A DNA stretch of 64,000 bases from Bathymodiolus brooksi. Lineage: Eukaryota > Mollusca > Bivalvia > Mytilida > Modiolidae. Location: the NCBI GenBank assembly GCA_963680875.1, contig OY804583.1, positions 37,135,982 to 37,199,981 on the forward strand, written 5' to 3'. Both the position numbers and the translations under genes were made by a program. Of the stretch, positions 33,824 to 44,409 are shown in pieces (position 1 is the stretch's first letter; each line of letters starts with the position of its first letter). The notes under the pieces are model-generated. The model was given only the letters and a program-made list of their open reading frames with translations. It was not told the origin of the DNA and searched no databases.

Positions 33824-34640
33824 ATTTTTAGCTCATCAGGTGAGCTATTGCCATCACTTGGCGTCCATCGTACGTCGTAAACTTTTTCAAAGATCTTCTC
33901 CTCTGAAACTACTAGACCAATTGGAACCAAACTTGGTCTTAATCATCACTAAGGTGTCTAGTTTCAAAATTGTGTCTGTTGATGCCGGGCACCAATCAAT
34001 ATGGCTGCTGTTACTAAAAATAAAACATATGGTAAAATTGCAGGTTTTGGGGTAATAACTCAAAAAACGTTATTAATATCAGAAATCTGACAAGGGTAAA
34101 AATGAGCACAGCAAGATCTAACTACCCTGCAATTTTTAAGTAAATCCCATTACCCATTTTGGAGTTATTGCCCTTTTTTCATCAAATGTTCTAGATTTTA
34201 ATACTTTCATCTTATATCTCAAAAACTATTAGAGATAGAGGGAAAGTTTAAACTGCAAAAATGTTCAGCATTTCGAGATCTACAAAAAAGTTCCACATTT
34301 GAAAATGTCTGACAACTGTGTGAAGAGTTATTCCTCTTGAAATGCATTTTTTTGCTGACTTTCACTGCTTTTAGTTACTCAAATAATCAAAGGGAAGCAA
34401 CTTTATTACAAAATGTGAAGTAACAAAAGCTAAATTTTGATAATGATTGACATTTATGTTTTTTTACAGCAATGTTTATAACTTACATTAAAGGGGGAAA
34501 CTCTGCCCAAATTATTTTGGAGAGGGGGTCTGCAATGATGAGGGCTACATTTGTTATTTTTTGACCGACGTTATCAGGTTTTATTGACTGATGTTGTTAT
34601 TATACCCAGGTGAGCTATACAGGCTACTGGGAGCCTCTAG
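33824..34640. repeat. Dispersed element beginning 'agctcatcaggtgagctatt'
   Basis: Starts tagctcatcaggtgagcta, gccatcacttggcgtccat, gtaaactttttcaaagatct and ctcctctgaaactactag. Ends tacccaggtgagctatacag and ctactgggagcctctag. The outer gctcacctg/caggtgagc inversions suggest terminal inverted repeats. A related 5' part is at 39845-40070. I know this sequence type as common in mollusc genomes but cannot name it. Confidence 0.65.
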
Positions 34641-34701
34641 TTTTTATTGATATTTAAGTAAAAGTGATATTTAATTTTTTTTTCTTTTTCTATTGATATA
34701 G

Positions 34702-34917
34702 AAGACTGTGACGATTCTATGAGTACCTGTTCTTTCGGTAGTCGTGCAGACCTGGACAGATTACAAGAAGTTCCTATTCCGTCATGGATCATCATTGGTG
34801 AAAGTGTTATTGTCACACCTTCCAAAGGTTCACAGAAAACAGGAGTGGTACAGTTTGTAGGATCGGTTGAATTTGCAGCTGGGCCATGGGTTGGCATATA
34901 ACTTGATTTGCCAGAAG
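34702..34917 (+). CDS. KIF13B: KIF13B-like, CAP-Gly exon f with in-frame TAA
   Basis: Acceptor gatatag|aagactg, donor ccagaag|gtgatt; 216 nt, phase 1 in and out. It encodes EDCDDSMSTCSFGSRADLDR, then VPIPSWIIIGESVIVTP, KTGVVQFVGSVEFAAGPWVG and, after the break, LDLPEG. This is the first half of a CAP-Gly domain, as at the C-terminus of KIF13B and Khc-73. At 34899-34901 the codon is TAA where WVG-x-E-LDLPEG normally has Glu (GAA), a single-base change. The residues after it remain conserved, so the break is recent or an error. As read, the protein would end before the GKNDG motif. Confidence 0.85.
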
Positions 34918-34919
34918 GT

Positions 34920-35305
34920 GATTATTAAATTACTAATGTCAAGTTGCCATGGAAACCGTTTGAAAAGAGTTTGAAGATAACAAAGCAGCAATCAGAATCT
35001 ATAAATTGAAGAAAGACAGACTACACAATGGCCAAAAGTAAAATGACAACGATCTACAAATCACTACAAAGAAAGCTAAAGATTGAGTAACACGAACCCG
35101 CTGAAAACCAGGGCTGAACTCAGGTGCTTTGGAAGGGTAAGCAGTTTCTGCTCCACTAATGCCACCCATCGTGTAGTTCTTGTGTAACGCTTAACCAAGT
35201 TATGGTGGCGACCGTAAAATTTTTGAAATGATGACTTCAACTTGATGTTATTTCTTACTTGTATCTACTAAGAAATTGGGCTTTTGTCATAATGTTATAA
35301 GCGGT
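34920..35305. other. Intron sequence
   Basis: Contains agaaagacagactacacaat and ggccaaaagtaaaatgacaa, also seen near 21070-21110 (aaggatagacaacacaatgg) and 43690-43710, so probably a fragment of another dispersed repeat. Confidence 0.4.
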
Positions 35306-35555
35306 TTGGTTTGGTTTTGTGCCACTTTTAACAATAATTCAGTTATATGGTAGCGGTCAGTTTTGTTGGTGGAGGAAACTGGAATACCACTAACCTGTTG
35401 CAAGTCACTGACAAACTTTATCACATAATGTTTTATCGAGTACACTTTGCCATGAACAGGATTCGAACTCACAAATTTATTGGTACTAGGCACTGATTGC
35501 ACAGGTAGCTGTAAATCCAACTACCATACGATCAAGACCACGACGGCTCTCATTG
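35306..35555 (-). mobile_element. SINE-A, reverse, near full length
   Basis: gtgccacttttaacaataat, gcggtcagttttgttggtgg, aacctgttgcaagtcactg, acaaactttatcacataatg, gattcgaactcacaaattt, gtaaatccaactaccatacg and atcaagaccacgacggc cover SINE-A from tail to head. Confidence 0.9.
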
Positions 35556-35603
35556 TGTTATATACGTAGGTAATTATTATCTGTCATATATTTCTTTATA
35601 CAG

Positions 35604-35973
35604 GAAAAAATGACGGGTCAGTAAATGGAATCCGATACTTCAAATGTAGGCCAAGACACGCGTTTTTGTACGACATGACAAACTTATAATGGACAAGAAA
35701 AGAAGAGGGTCTCGAAAGAGGGCTAGTACAGATTCCAAACGTCACAGTATGGGAAACATGCAGAACCGATCTCCTGCGTCAGCAAACCCTACTAAAAACC
35801 TGCATGCAGGGAATTCTGGGAACTTTATGAAATCAACCAACTCTAGTAGTGCTAAGAGGACAGTACGATTATTTTTCAGTCATTTACAAATTCACAGAAA
35901 TTTACTTTTAAGATTTTACATATTTTCCTCAGATGAAAAGGGAGCATGTAAGCTTGGCGAGATATGTTTATGA
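35604..35973 (+). CDS. KIF13B: KIF13B-like, CAP-Gly end and C-terminal tail exon g, frameshifted
   Basis: Acceptor tttatacag|gaaaaaatg, phase 1, matching exon f. It reads GKNDGSVNGIRYFKCRPRHA, the second half of CAP-Gly including the GKNDG motif that binds EEY/F-COOH tails. Continuing in this frame gives FLYDMTNL and a stop. Shifting at the T run 35663-35667 (one base missing) gives VRHDKLIMDKKRRGSRKR, the expected CAP-Gly exit and basic tail, open to TGA at 35971-35973. A donor-like aggaca|gtacga at 35863 could end the exon earlier, after SSSAKRT. Confidence 0.8.
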
Positions 35974-35999
35974 AATACAGTGAAATCAGAGAGATATGT

Positions 36000-36370
36000 T
36001 TATGAAATACTTTGAAACAGTCTAAACTAAACCTCCTTCGGACCAACTTTTGTGTCCAATATTAAAGCAAATGTTTGGTTTATACAGGTTAAATTAACAA
36101 TGATATCATACTTTGGTATTTCATTAAAAGTTTGGCTTATACTGGAAACAGGTTTATTCAGGGTTCTGTTTAGACAGGTTTATTCAGGGTTCTGTTTAGA
36201 CAAGTTTATTCAGGGTTCTGTTTAGACAAGTTTATTCAGGGTTCTGTTTAGACATGTTTATTCAGGGTTCTGTTTAGACAGGTTTATTCAGGGTTCTGTT
36301 TAGACATGTTTATTCAGGGTTCTGTTTAGACAGGTTTATTCAGGGTTCTGTTTAGACAGGTTTCACTGTA
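36000..36370. repeat. 26-bp tandem repeat in a dispersed repeat
   Basis: Eight units of ggtttattcagggttctgtt followed by tagaca, 36151-36358, inside a 'tttatacagg' family copy ending aggtttcactgtattgc. Confidence 0.92.
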
Positions 36371-37500
36371 TTGCATTGGAATAAACACAACATAGTTTTT
36401 TGGGGGGGATAAAATGGGGGATTTTTTGTAAAGTAAATATTTCCTCTATTTTGATTAAAATTTATTTTCAATTAGTCTTTTATATACATTTTCTAATCTT
36501 TATAAAATATGTTTTCCTGAATTTGTGAATGAATGAAGTTTGTAGTACATGAACTATTTACAGTGATTTAGGACCAGTAATTGTCTATTTTTAGATAAAC
36601 AAAGTTCTGTGATTTATTTTTAGCAGTCTGATTGATAGAAATTGATTTTAGTGCTATATATTTTTTTTTGTTGGTGTTCATTAATTAATCTACAAACTTT
36701 TTCTATGTATATTGTAAGTAGTACATATGATAACTTGAAAGAATCAAGAAAATTTGAAGAAAAAAATTTACTTTTCCATATTTTACGAGGAGCAATCGTT
36801 ATATTTTCTGTACTAGAAGTCTTTATGCTTAATAGGTCTAATTACCCATAAACTAACTGTTGTTAACATATGTATTGGAAGTAATAAAAAAATGTTGCTA
36901 CCTGTAGTTAATTTTGAAAAAAATCTACGTAGGCCTCTTGTATTGTAAAATCTTGACCAAAATTGGCATTTTCATCCAAGACATGCAAAAATAATATAAT
37001 AATATAAAATAATATATCCAAGAAAATTTGAATAAAAAATATATTTATATTACTCTCATGAATACAAAAATGAAATATTTAAATGAAAAAAAAAGAATCT
37101 GTTCTTAATTATTTCCCCAAAGATTGACTAAGGTAGTATGCAGTGTTGAAATTGACAAAAAATTTGAAATTTACTTTCTGTCAAATGTTTTTTCATAAGA
37201 TTGAATTATAATTGGAATGAGTAAAAATATATGATTTTAAAATGTTCACTTCTGTATCTTTTATACCGTAGCATAGACTAGAGTTATCTTTCCTTTAAAC
37301 TTTCTATCAGACTAAACAGTATTATAAAATATTTGTACGGTATATCTTAAATCGTAAGGTATATCCGACAAGTCAATAATAACATAACATCGCTCAATAA
37401 TATAATGCCAAAACAGAGCAATTGACGAAGAGTGAATGACGTCCTTTGTTTTAGTTGTGACGATTCTATAGAAAAGTGTCTGTTCAATTTTAGATCTAGA
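36371..37500. other. AT-rich non-coding, possible 3' region of KIF13
   Basis: No repeat or gene firmly recognised. Several aataaa-like signals (for example near 36883) occur, as expected by chance in AT-rich DNA. The open frame at 36642-36851 has no family resemblance. Confidence 0.4.
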
Positions 37501-37664
37501 GTCAAACCTGCCCAAGAGGTCACCTCTATTAAGCAACCATCTGTATTAAAAGGTCACCTTTTTCATGTCCCATCATATAAAATTTCATATGAATTGAACC
37601 TCTTTTAAGAGGTCACTTGTCTTAAATGCCCACTTTTTCTTTGTCCTCTTAATACAGGTTTGAC
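37501..37664. mobile_element. Small inverted-repeat element (MITE-like) 1
   Basis: Starts gtcaaacctgcccaagaggt and ends cctcttaatacaggtttgac; the outer 10 bp (gtcaaacctg/caggtttgac) are perfect inverted repeats, and inner aagaggtcac copies are also inverted (cctcttttaagaggtcac). Confidence 0.72.
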
Positions 37665-37739
37665 TACATTTGAATCTTGAACTTGGATAAGTAATTTTCT
37701 TGTTAACACGAAATGAAATAAGGTTTATTTGTAGTACAG

Positions 37740-37905
37740 TAGCCCCCCTTCTTATAAGGACACTCCCACCAAAGGCCACTCCTCTTATAAGACCACTCCA
37801 CTTTATCAGGCCATATTTTATTTGCATTGATATTGTAAAATAGTATATACTGTCCCCCTCACGAGAGGCCACCTAGGGGTGTCCTTATAAGAAGGAGACC
37901 ACCAT
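37740..37905. mobile_element. Small inverted-repeat element (MITE-like) 2
   Basis: cccccttcttataaggacac at the left and gtgtccttataagaaggaga at the right are near-perfect inverted repeats around 120 bp of interior, which itself repeats cctcttataagaccact and cacgagaggccac. Confidence 0.78.
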
Positions 37906-38265
37906 AGTTGTTAATGCAGTATCCCTCGGCTAATACAAAGTTCCGATTGAATTCTACAAGAGGTATCTTGATTATTTTACATATAAAAGGGATGTTGTTG
38001 CCACGCCACTATAGTTGTTAATGCAGTATCCCTCGGTTAACTTCAGTATTCGACTAATACAAAGTTCCGATTGAATTCAACAAGAGGTATCGTGATTATT
38101 TTACATATAAAAGGGATGTCGTTGCCATGCCACTATAGTTGTTAATGCAGTATCCCTCGGTTAACTTCAGTATTCGACTAATACAAAGTTCCGATTGAAT
38201 TCAACAAGAGGTATCTTGATTATTTTACATATAAAAGGGATGTCGTTGCCACGCTACTGACGTAA
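37906..38265. repeat. 124-bp tandem repeat, three units
   Basis: actatagttgttaatgcagt, atccctcggttaacttcagt, caaagttccgattgaattc and aagaggtatcttgattattt recur at about 37900 (shorter), 38008 and 38132. Confidence 0.88.
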
Positions 38266-38384
38266 TTTCATTTTTTTCTTTAAAACATGTCCCATTGATT
38301 TTGACATAGTTTAAGTAGTTCGACAGTACTTGCTAACTGAACCAATGAATTTTCTTCTTGGTCATTGAATACTCACCTGCAATG

Positions 38385-38535
38385 AAACCTGTCTATTCTG
38401 AACTTCCTTGGGAGCAGCACTTGTGTTCAGAATAGACAGGTGATCAGTTTTCCTACTTTGGTACTTTCTGTAAAGTTCGGTTTATACATGATTTCGTTTT
38501 ATTCAGGGTTCAGTTTAGGCATGTTTCACTATATT
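38385..38535. repeat. Dispersed repeat, third 'tttatacagg' member
   Basis: cctgtctattctgaacttcc, tgttcagaatagacaggtga (a local inversion), ggtttatacatgatttcg and ttaggcatgtttcactat. Confidence 0.55.
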
Positions 38536-38710
38536 TGTAAGAATAGTTGATGGTCCCTTAAACCTTAAATAAAAATCAACAGTCCATTTAAATTCAAAGA
38601 AAAACAAAAAGTCCCTTGGACTAAAGAAAAATTGACTGTTCCTCTGACAAAAGCATAACACCAGACACAGATGTGTGCACTGTCACCCACCTACAGTTCA
38701 AGTTTTCTAG

Positions 38711-38761
38711 ACCCCCCCCCCCATAACTGTACTATGATGATGGGGGGGGGGGGGGGGGGGG
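38711..38761. repeat. Poly-C and poly-G tracts
   Basis: A run of C, then ataactgtactatgatgat, then a run of about 19 G. The pair can form a hairpin and is a likely sequencing trouble spot. Confidence 0.9.
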
Positions 38762-38769
38762 CATTTGTT

Positions 38770-39260
38770 TGCTCTTTTCAATTGTTCTCCGGCCTTGTAG
38801 TCTTTTAGTCACGATATTACTGAAAAGTGACAATAAATAATCTCAATTAACCTTATCGCAGTATAAATTTACGTAAATATTCAGAATACAATTAACATTA
38901 TAATCATCTGCAGTATAAACTTATGTATATGTTTCAGTTTTTTTCAGATTTTGTACATTCCTGTAGATGTTTATCATTACTTGGTAAATGAATTCTATAT
39001 CTATCTTGTGTATATGATAATTATTGTGTATATCAGAGTTCAATTTATTTATTGTTTTTGAAGAGGAAGAAGAAAAAGGTTGTATTGCTGTCAGATTAAA
39101 TTTGATTTATTTATTGTTTTTGAACAAGAAAAAGGTTGTATTGCTGTCCTTAAATCGGACAATAAACTTAAGAATTTTACAATAGGTAGAGAAACTTTTC
39201 TTAAGGGCTCAGAGGCATGGTACCAGTTTTTGTAAAAAATTAACAGATCCCATTTATACA
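38770..39260. other. AT-rich non-coding
   Basis: A small duplication (tttatttattgtttttgaa, gaaaaaggttgtattgctgt at about 39042 and 39105). Nothing else recognised. Confidence 0.45.
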
Positions 39261-39261
39261 C

Positions 39262-39805
39262 CTTTGTAGACAAGGGGAGATAATAGGCTGATCAATGGAA
39301 GATAAGGCCATCAGTATAGCATTGTTAAGAATGGTATAACAAGTAGTGTGGTTGTAGACAAGGGGAGATAATAGGATGATCAAGGGGAGATAAAGCCATC
39401 AGTATAGTTAAGAATGGTATAACAAGTAGTGTGGTTGTAGACAAGAGGAGATAATAGGATGATCAAGGGGAGATAAAGCCATCAGTATAGTTAAGAATGA
39501 TATAACAAGTAGTGTGGTTGTAGACAAGGGGAGATAATGGGCTGATCAATGGAAGATAAGGCCATGAGTATAGTTAAGAATGATATAACAAGTAGTGTGG
39601 TTGTAGACAAGGGGAGATAATAGGCTGATCAAGGGGAGATAAGGCCATGAGTATAGTTAAGAATGATATAACAAGTAGTGTGGTTGTAGACAAGGGGAGA
39701 TAATAGGCTGATCAATGGAAGATAAGGCCATCAGTATAGTTAAGAATGATATAACAAGTAGTGTGGTTGTAGACAAGGGGAGATAATAGGCTGATCAATG
39801 GAAGA
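39262..39805. repeat. About 83-bp tandem repeat, seven units
   Basis: gtagacaaggggagataata, ggctgatcaatggaagataa, ggccatcagtatagttaaga and tataacaagtagtgtggtt recur from 39267; aaggggagat and aatggaagat variants alternate. Confidence 0.92.
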
Positions 39806-39844
39806 GGTTGTAACTGAACTTATCATTTACTTTTAAGACTTGTG

Positions 39845-40070
39845 AGCTCACCAGGCAAGAAGGCTCATGTTAGCTATTGCCATCACTTGGCGTCCGTTGT
39901 GCTTCCATATACTTTCATACTGTCAATATTCTTTCTTAAAACTACTAGGACTATGTTAACCAACTTGGCCTAGAAGTTCCTTTGTTGGTCCTCTTTAAAA
40001 ATTATGTCTGATAGGTCCGTCAACCTACACATATGGCTGCCATTTCTAAAAATAGAAATACCTACTTTCG
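39845..40070. repeat. Second copy of the 'gctattgccatcacttggcg' element, 5' part
   Basis: gagctcaccaggcaagaagg, tagctattgccatcacttgg, cgtccgttgtgcttcc, aactactaggactatg, ccaacttggcctagaagttc and tatggctgccatttctaaaa parallel 33824-34030. Confidence 0.6.
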
Positions 40071-40353
40071 ACGTCTCTTCTGAAGTCAATAGGCTGATTT
40101 TTACCACACATAGCTGCTAGATTAACAAATTCTAACTATGAATGGCCGTTCATGTCAAAATTGAGATGAAGCCATCACTTTGCTTTTTAACAAGGAACGG
40201 CTTCATCATCATCAATTTGACATGAATGGCCGCTCATGCTTATCCCTTTCCAATATTTTCCTCCTTAGAAAGAATATCCATCGCAATTTTGACATGAACA
40301 GCCACTCGTACATACTTTATTTTTACTGATATTATCCTCTTTTGAAAGAAAGT

Positions 40354-40407
40354 TATAACTGAAATATTGCTGAAAGTAGCATTAAACACCATCAAACAAA
40401 CAAACAA
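40354..40407 (+). mobile_element. 54-bp SINE tail insertion with target site duplication
   Basis: Only the last part of a SINE-A (tataactgaaatattgctga, aagtagcattaaacacc) followed by atcaaacaaacaaacaa. It is flanked by a perfect 11-bp direct repeat, tgaaagaaagt, at 40343-40353 and 40408-40418, the signature of a severely 5'-truncated retroposition. Confidence 0.88.
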
Positions 40408-40445
40408 TGAAAGAAAGTCGACCCCTTTTGAAAAGTTTTTTTACA

Positions 40446-40447
<2 letters not shown>

Positions 40448-40477
<30 letters not shown>
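40448..40477. repeat. (ATT)n microsatellite
   Basis: About ten ATT units. Confidence 0.95.
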
Positions 40478-40478
<1 letters not shown>

Positions 40479-40479
40479 A

Positions 40480-41400
40480 CTATTATAATATGGTTGTTGT
40501 GTTTTAAAGACAGCTTTATGTTCATTTGTTTTCAGCTTCTTGTTTTATAAACTGTATTCACATCAAATCATTTTGTTGAAAGTGTTTGCAGATGATTAGC
40601 GAGTTATATTTAGAATAAATGTTCTATTAATAGAATAGAAAATGCATCAGTAATAGAAATAGGTAAGAATAAGTGGTCATGTGACCTAAAATATGTGTTC
40701 TCATTGGATATCTGAATAAACAAGGTTGATTTAGGTAAAATGGCTACAATTTGTAGAGGATAGATATCTGGCATAAAATATATATTATTGGGTGTTTCCT
40801 TCCTCTCCCAATTGTCACACAGCAAACACATTTTTGATTGGAAACTAAATTTAGACAATATCTTTAAAAGTGATAATAATATAGAGTTGATAAACAAAAC
40901 TATTGGAAAATATTGCATAGAAAAATACTTGTTCATGCCAGTGCATTAATTTTTTATTTTTTTTTGCAAGAGAGATTGATTTTACAGTAACTATAATCTG
41001 ATGTATTGTTTTATTTTAGCATTTATGTCACATGACTTTGTCATCATGATATGGTTATTTATCACCCTTTGGTTTGACCAATGAGATAACAGAATGCATT
41101 AGATATTTGCTTTTGGAAAATACATGGATTACACAATATTCTGCCAGTTATAAATTTATGAATATAAATATTGTACAATTAATGAATTTATCATATTAAA
41201 GATTTAAATTTCCCTGGAAAATCCTATTGATATGACATAATTCTAATGTGATGCATTTTCTATTGTAAATTGGTGTATCTTGAAAGTACGGGAAGGTGTA
41301 CATGTTCATTTGATGTAGAGTTCATAATTTAGGGTAATTTCTGCACTGCCAAGGCATATTATTATTTGTTACACAGTTTTCTGAATCCAATTTATAATTG
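40480..41400. other. AT-rich non-coding
   Basis: A 108-residue minus-strand open frame at 40610-40936 has no motif I recognise, no splice context and AT-rich composition; not called as a gene. Confidence 0.45.
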
Positions 41401-41419
41401 TTATTGTTTTTTGTTAGTG

Positions 41420-41690
41420 GTGTATATATGTCATGTGATATACCATATAATTAGGTTATTTAATTTTATGTCATGTGATATACCACATGATCAGGTTATT
41501 TTAGCTCATGTGATAACCATATAATTAGATTATTTAATTTTGTCATGTGATAAACCACACGATTAGGTTATTTAATTTTATGTCATGTGATATGTCACAT
41601 GATCAGGTTATTTTATGCCATGTGATATGTCACATGATCAGGTTATTTTATGCCATGTGATATATACTATGCTTATGATTAGGTTATTTT
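41420..41690. repeat. About 40-bp tandem repeat, seven units
   Basis: tgtcatgtgatataccatat followed by aattaggttatttaatttta, with cacatgatcaggttatttta variants. Confidence 0.88.
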
Positions 41691-42460
41691 TGGCATAGTG
41701 AAAACATTTTGGTGAATTTTAATATTTTGCTCAGTGATGCCAAAATTACAAACTGTCGATATTTATGGAAATAATAAAAGTAATAGATAATTAAATAGAT
41801 TAATATGGAAAATGGCAAAACACCAAATATCGTCATAAATATTTTTTCTTTACTATGCTAGTTTTTTTACTTTATACAGCTTCTTTAACAACTTGCTGTG
41901 CTGTATCATTGCTATAATTTTTTTTTTTTATTTTTTGTGTGCGTATTTGCAGATTTTGCAATATTCTAATAAACATTTCAATATACATAAAATAATATTT
42001 ATGGTAATTTAAAAGTACAAAGTACTACAGTGAGACATTATTCATTTATATTAAATTTAATGTCTTGCTACGATGTTAATTGGTCACTGAAATAACAGTC
42101 GTTTTCTAATTTGAAATACAGAAAAAATTATTAAAAATCAAAAATTGACATATACGACTCTAGTCTCGAACCAATAGGAAAATTCCAGTAATAATAGAGA
42201 CCTTTGATAACATCTTTATTTTAAGATATATTTGTATTAATTGTTAATCGATGATATAACATCGTTACTGCATGCTGATTCATGTCATATGTTGTTACGT
42301 CATTATGTCAAATGACATAGATCGTTATTGTCACAACTTAATTGTCAGTTTCACTAGAAATCACACTTAAAATGCTTTAAAAAGCTGTAATAAAAATCAT
42401 ACTTAATTCTTAAATCTTGTCTCTTTTCAAAATGGTGTAATGGTTGGTTTTGGTGGATTG
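41691..42460. other. AT-rich non-coding
   Basis: Nothing recognised. Confidence 0.45.
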
Positions 42461-42700
42461 GTTTATGGTGTTTAATGCCTTTTTCAACAATATTTCAGAT
42501 ATATCTCGGCAGTCAGTTTTATTGGTGGAGGAAACCAGAAAAACCACCGACCTGTCACAAGTCACTGACAAACTTTATCACATAATGTTGTATCGAGTAC
42601 ACCTCACCCTGAACAGGGTTTGAACTCACAACTTTAGTGGTGATAAGCACTGATTGCACAGGTAGTTGGAAATCCAACTACCATACAATCTCTGCCTCAA
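42461..42700 (-). mobile_element. SINE-A, reverse, near full length
   Basis: gtttatggtgtttaatgcc, caacaatatttcagatatat, ggcagtcagttttattggtg, caccgacctgtcacaagtca, gggtttgaactcacaact, gcactgattgcacaggtag and aatccaactaccatacaatc. Confidence 0.9.
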
Positions 42701-42712
42701 TGGGCCCTAGGG

Positions 42713-43030
42713 TGTAGTGGTATTCATGCTCGCCTTTAGTGTGGTAGATCATGGTTCAACCAAAGACTATAAAATTGGTATTTGTTGTTTCTCTGCTAGG
42801 GTCATAGCACTGAGAAGTAAGGGAAAATGTTGGTTGGCTCAAAATCAGAATAATGTGTCCGAGTGGAGCGACATGTCTATCTGTAGACTGTTGTTTCAGT
42901 GAGTTAGCAGTATTAAAAATGACACTCAACGTGTTGATATAGTACAAAGCCTACATCATTATCATCATGTCAAAATGTAACTTGTTCTCGCCATAATATA
43001 GCTGAAAAATTGCAATAATTACTCACTCCT
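42713..43030 (+). mobile_element. SINE-B, near full length
   Basis: Begins next to the SINE-A: gggtgtagtggtattcatgc, ccaaagactataaaattggt, gagtggagcgacatgtctat, gatatagtacaaagcctaca, cttgttctcgccataatata, tail attactcactc. The two families lie head to head here. Confidence 0.85.
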
Positions 43031-43074
43031 AAATGATTATATGTAGGTTAAAAAACAAAACAAAATAATATAAT

Positions 43075-43650
43075 AGTTTGCCTGCCAAAGGCAAAAAAAA
43101 ACAAAGCAAAAAAATATAATAGTTTACCTGCCAAAGGCAAAAAAAACAAGACAAAAAAATATAATAGTTTACCTGCCAAAGGCAAAAAAAAACAAAACAA
43201 AAAAATATAATAGTTTACCTGCCAAAGGCAAAAAAAAAAAAAGCAAAAAAATATAATAGTTTACCTGCCAAAGGCAAAAAAAACAAGACAAAAAAATATA
43301 ATAGTTTACCTGCCAAAGGCAAAAAAAAACAAAACAAAAAAATATAATAGTTTACCTGCCAAAGGCAAAAAAAAAACAAAGCAAAAAAATATAATAGTTT
43401 ACCTGCCAAAGGCAAAAAAGAAAAAAAGAAAAAATATAATAGTTTACCTGACAAAGGCAAAAAAAAAACAAAACAAAAAAATATAATAGTTGACCTGCCA
43501 AAGGCAAAAAAAAACAAGACAAAAAAATATAATAGTTTACCTGCCAAAGGCAAAAAAAAGCAATACAAAAAATATAATAGTTTACCTGCCAAAGGCAAAA
43601 AAAAACCAAAACAAAAAATATAATAGTTTACCTGCCAAAGGCAAAAAAAA
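43075..43650. repeat. 45-48 bp A-rich tandem repeat, about thirteen units
   Basis: aaaatataatagtttacctg then ccaaaggcaaaaaaaa with variable A-run length. Minus-strand open frames rich in FFFCFFLPLAGKLLY are artefacts. Confidence 0.95.
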
Positions 43651-43865
43651 CCAAGGTTGAAGATACCAAAGGGTAATTAGAAGCTGTAAATAAAAGGCCA
43701 GACAATGCAATGGCTAAAAAAAAGACCGTAATGGTTAACAGAGCCAATTGTTCTTGTGTCAGCCTTGGCATCCATTCATTGCCATTAACTTTTTCCTATC
43801 ATCTGGAGAACTAATTAACTATAGGAAGTCAAACTTATAGAAAATGTTCTTCTAATCTTTTTCTT

Positions 43866-44235
43866 TGTCGAGGTGTACTTGATACAACTTCATGATAGTT
43901 TGTCAGTGACTTGCGGACAGGTCGGTTGTTTTCTTCAGTTTTCTCCACCAATAAAACAAGACTGGTTGTGTCAAACCAACTATTGACTATAAAACAGGTA
44001 TTTACAGCTTCTCTGCTAAGCTTGAAGGAGTAAGAACTGAAACAGTTTGGCTTGGAATCAAGATAATACGTCAAGAGTGGAGAGACATGTCTACGTGGGG
44101 ACTGTTGTTTCAGGGAGCTAGCAAATAAGCATGTAGGTATAGTGCAAAGCAGACATCATCACCTTCTCATCAAATGTAACTTGTTCTCACCATTATATAG
44201 CTGACAAATGGCTCATTTGGAGTTACAATCACTCA
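43866..44235 (+). mobile_element. Composite SINE-A / SINE-B
   Basis: SINE-A middle (gaggtgtacttgatacaact, gtttgtcagtgacttgc, ctccaccaataaaac, 43871-43955) passes straight into the SINE-B body (ttgactataaaacaggtatt, cttggaatcaagataata, agagacatgtctacg, agtgcaaagcagacatcat, cttgttctcaccattatata). Confidence 0.75.
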
Positions 44236-44409
44236 CTTGACAGTGTCTAACTTAAGTGTTTTAATCTTCTCAGACTACACTTAGCCAAATAGCACCAAAA
44301 TCAAAGATGGCCACCAGAATTGTCTTAGATTAATGCGTAGCTGATACATTTATTTTTGTTTGGTTGCTAAACAGCTAGACATTTAAGAAAGGAGGCTTTG
44401 GATGATCTC
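44236..44409. other. Left flank of satellite copy 2
   Basis: Unique sequence up to gatgatctcatttaacagat; its atttaacagataagg matches the non-SINE part of the satellite unit (atttaacagttaagg). Confidence 0.7.

Noticed and set aside
40610..40936. 108-residue minus-strand open frame
   Set aside because: No motif, no splice signals, AT-driven composition; not repeated elsewhere in the window.
43215..43609. Phe-rich minus-strand open frames resembling membrane proteins
   Set aside because: They arise from the A-rich 45-48 bp repeat; A-run length varies freely, which would shift the frame in a real gene.
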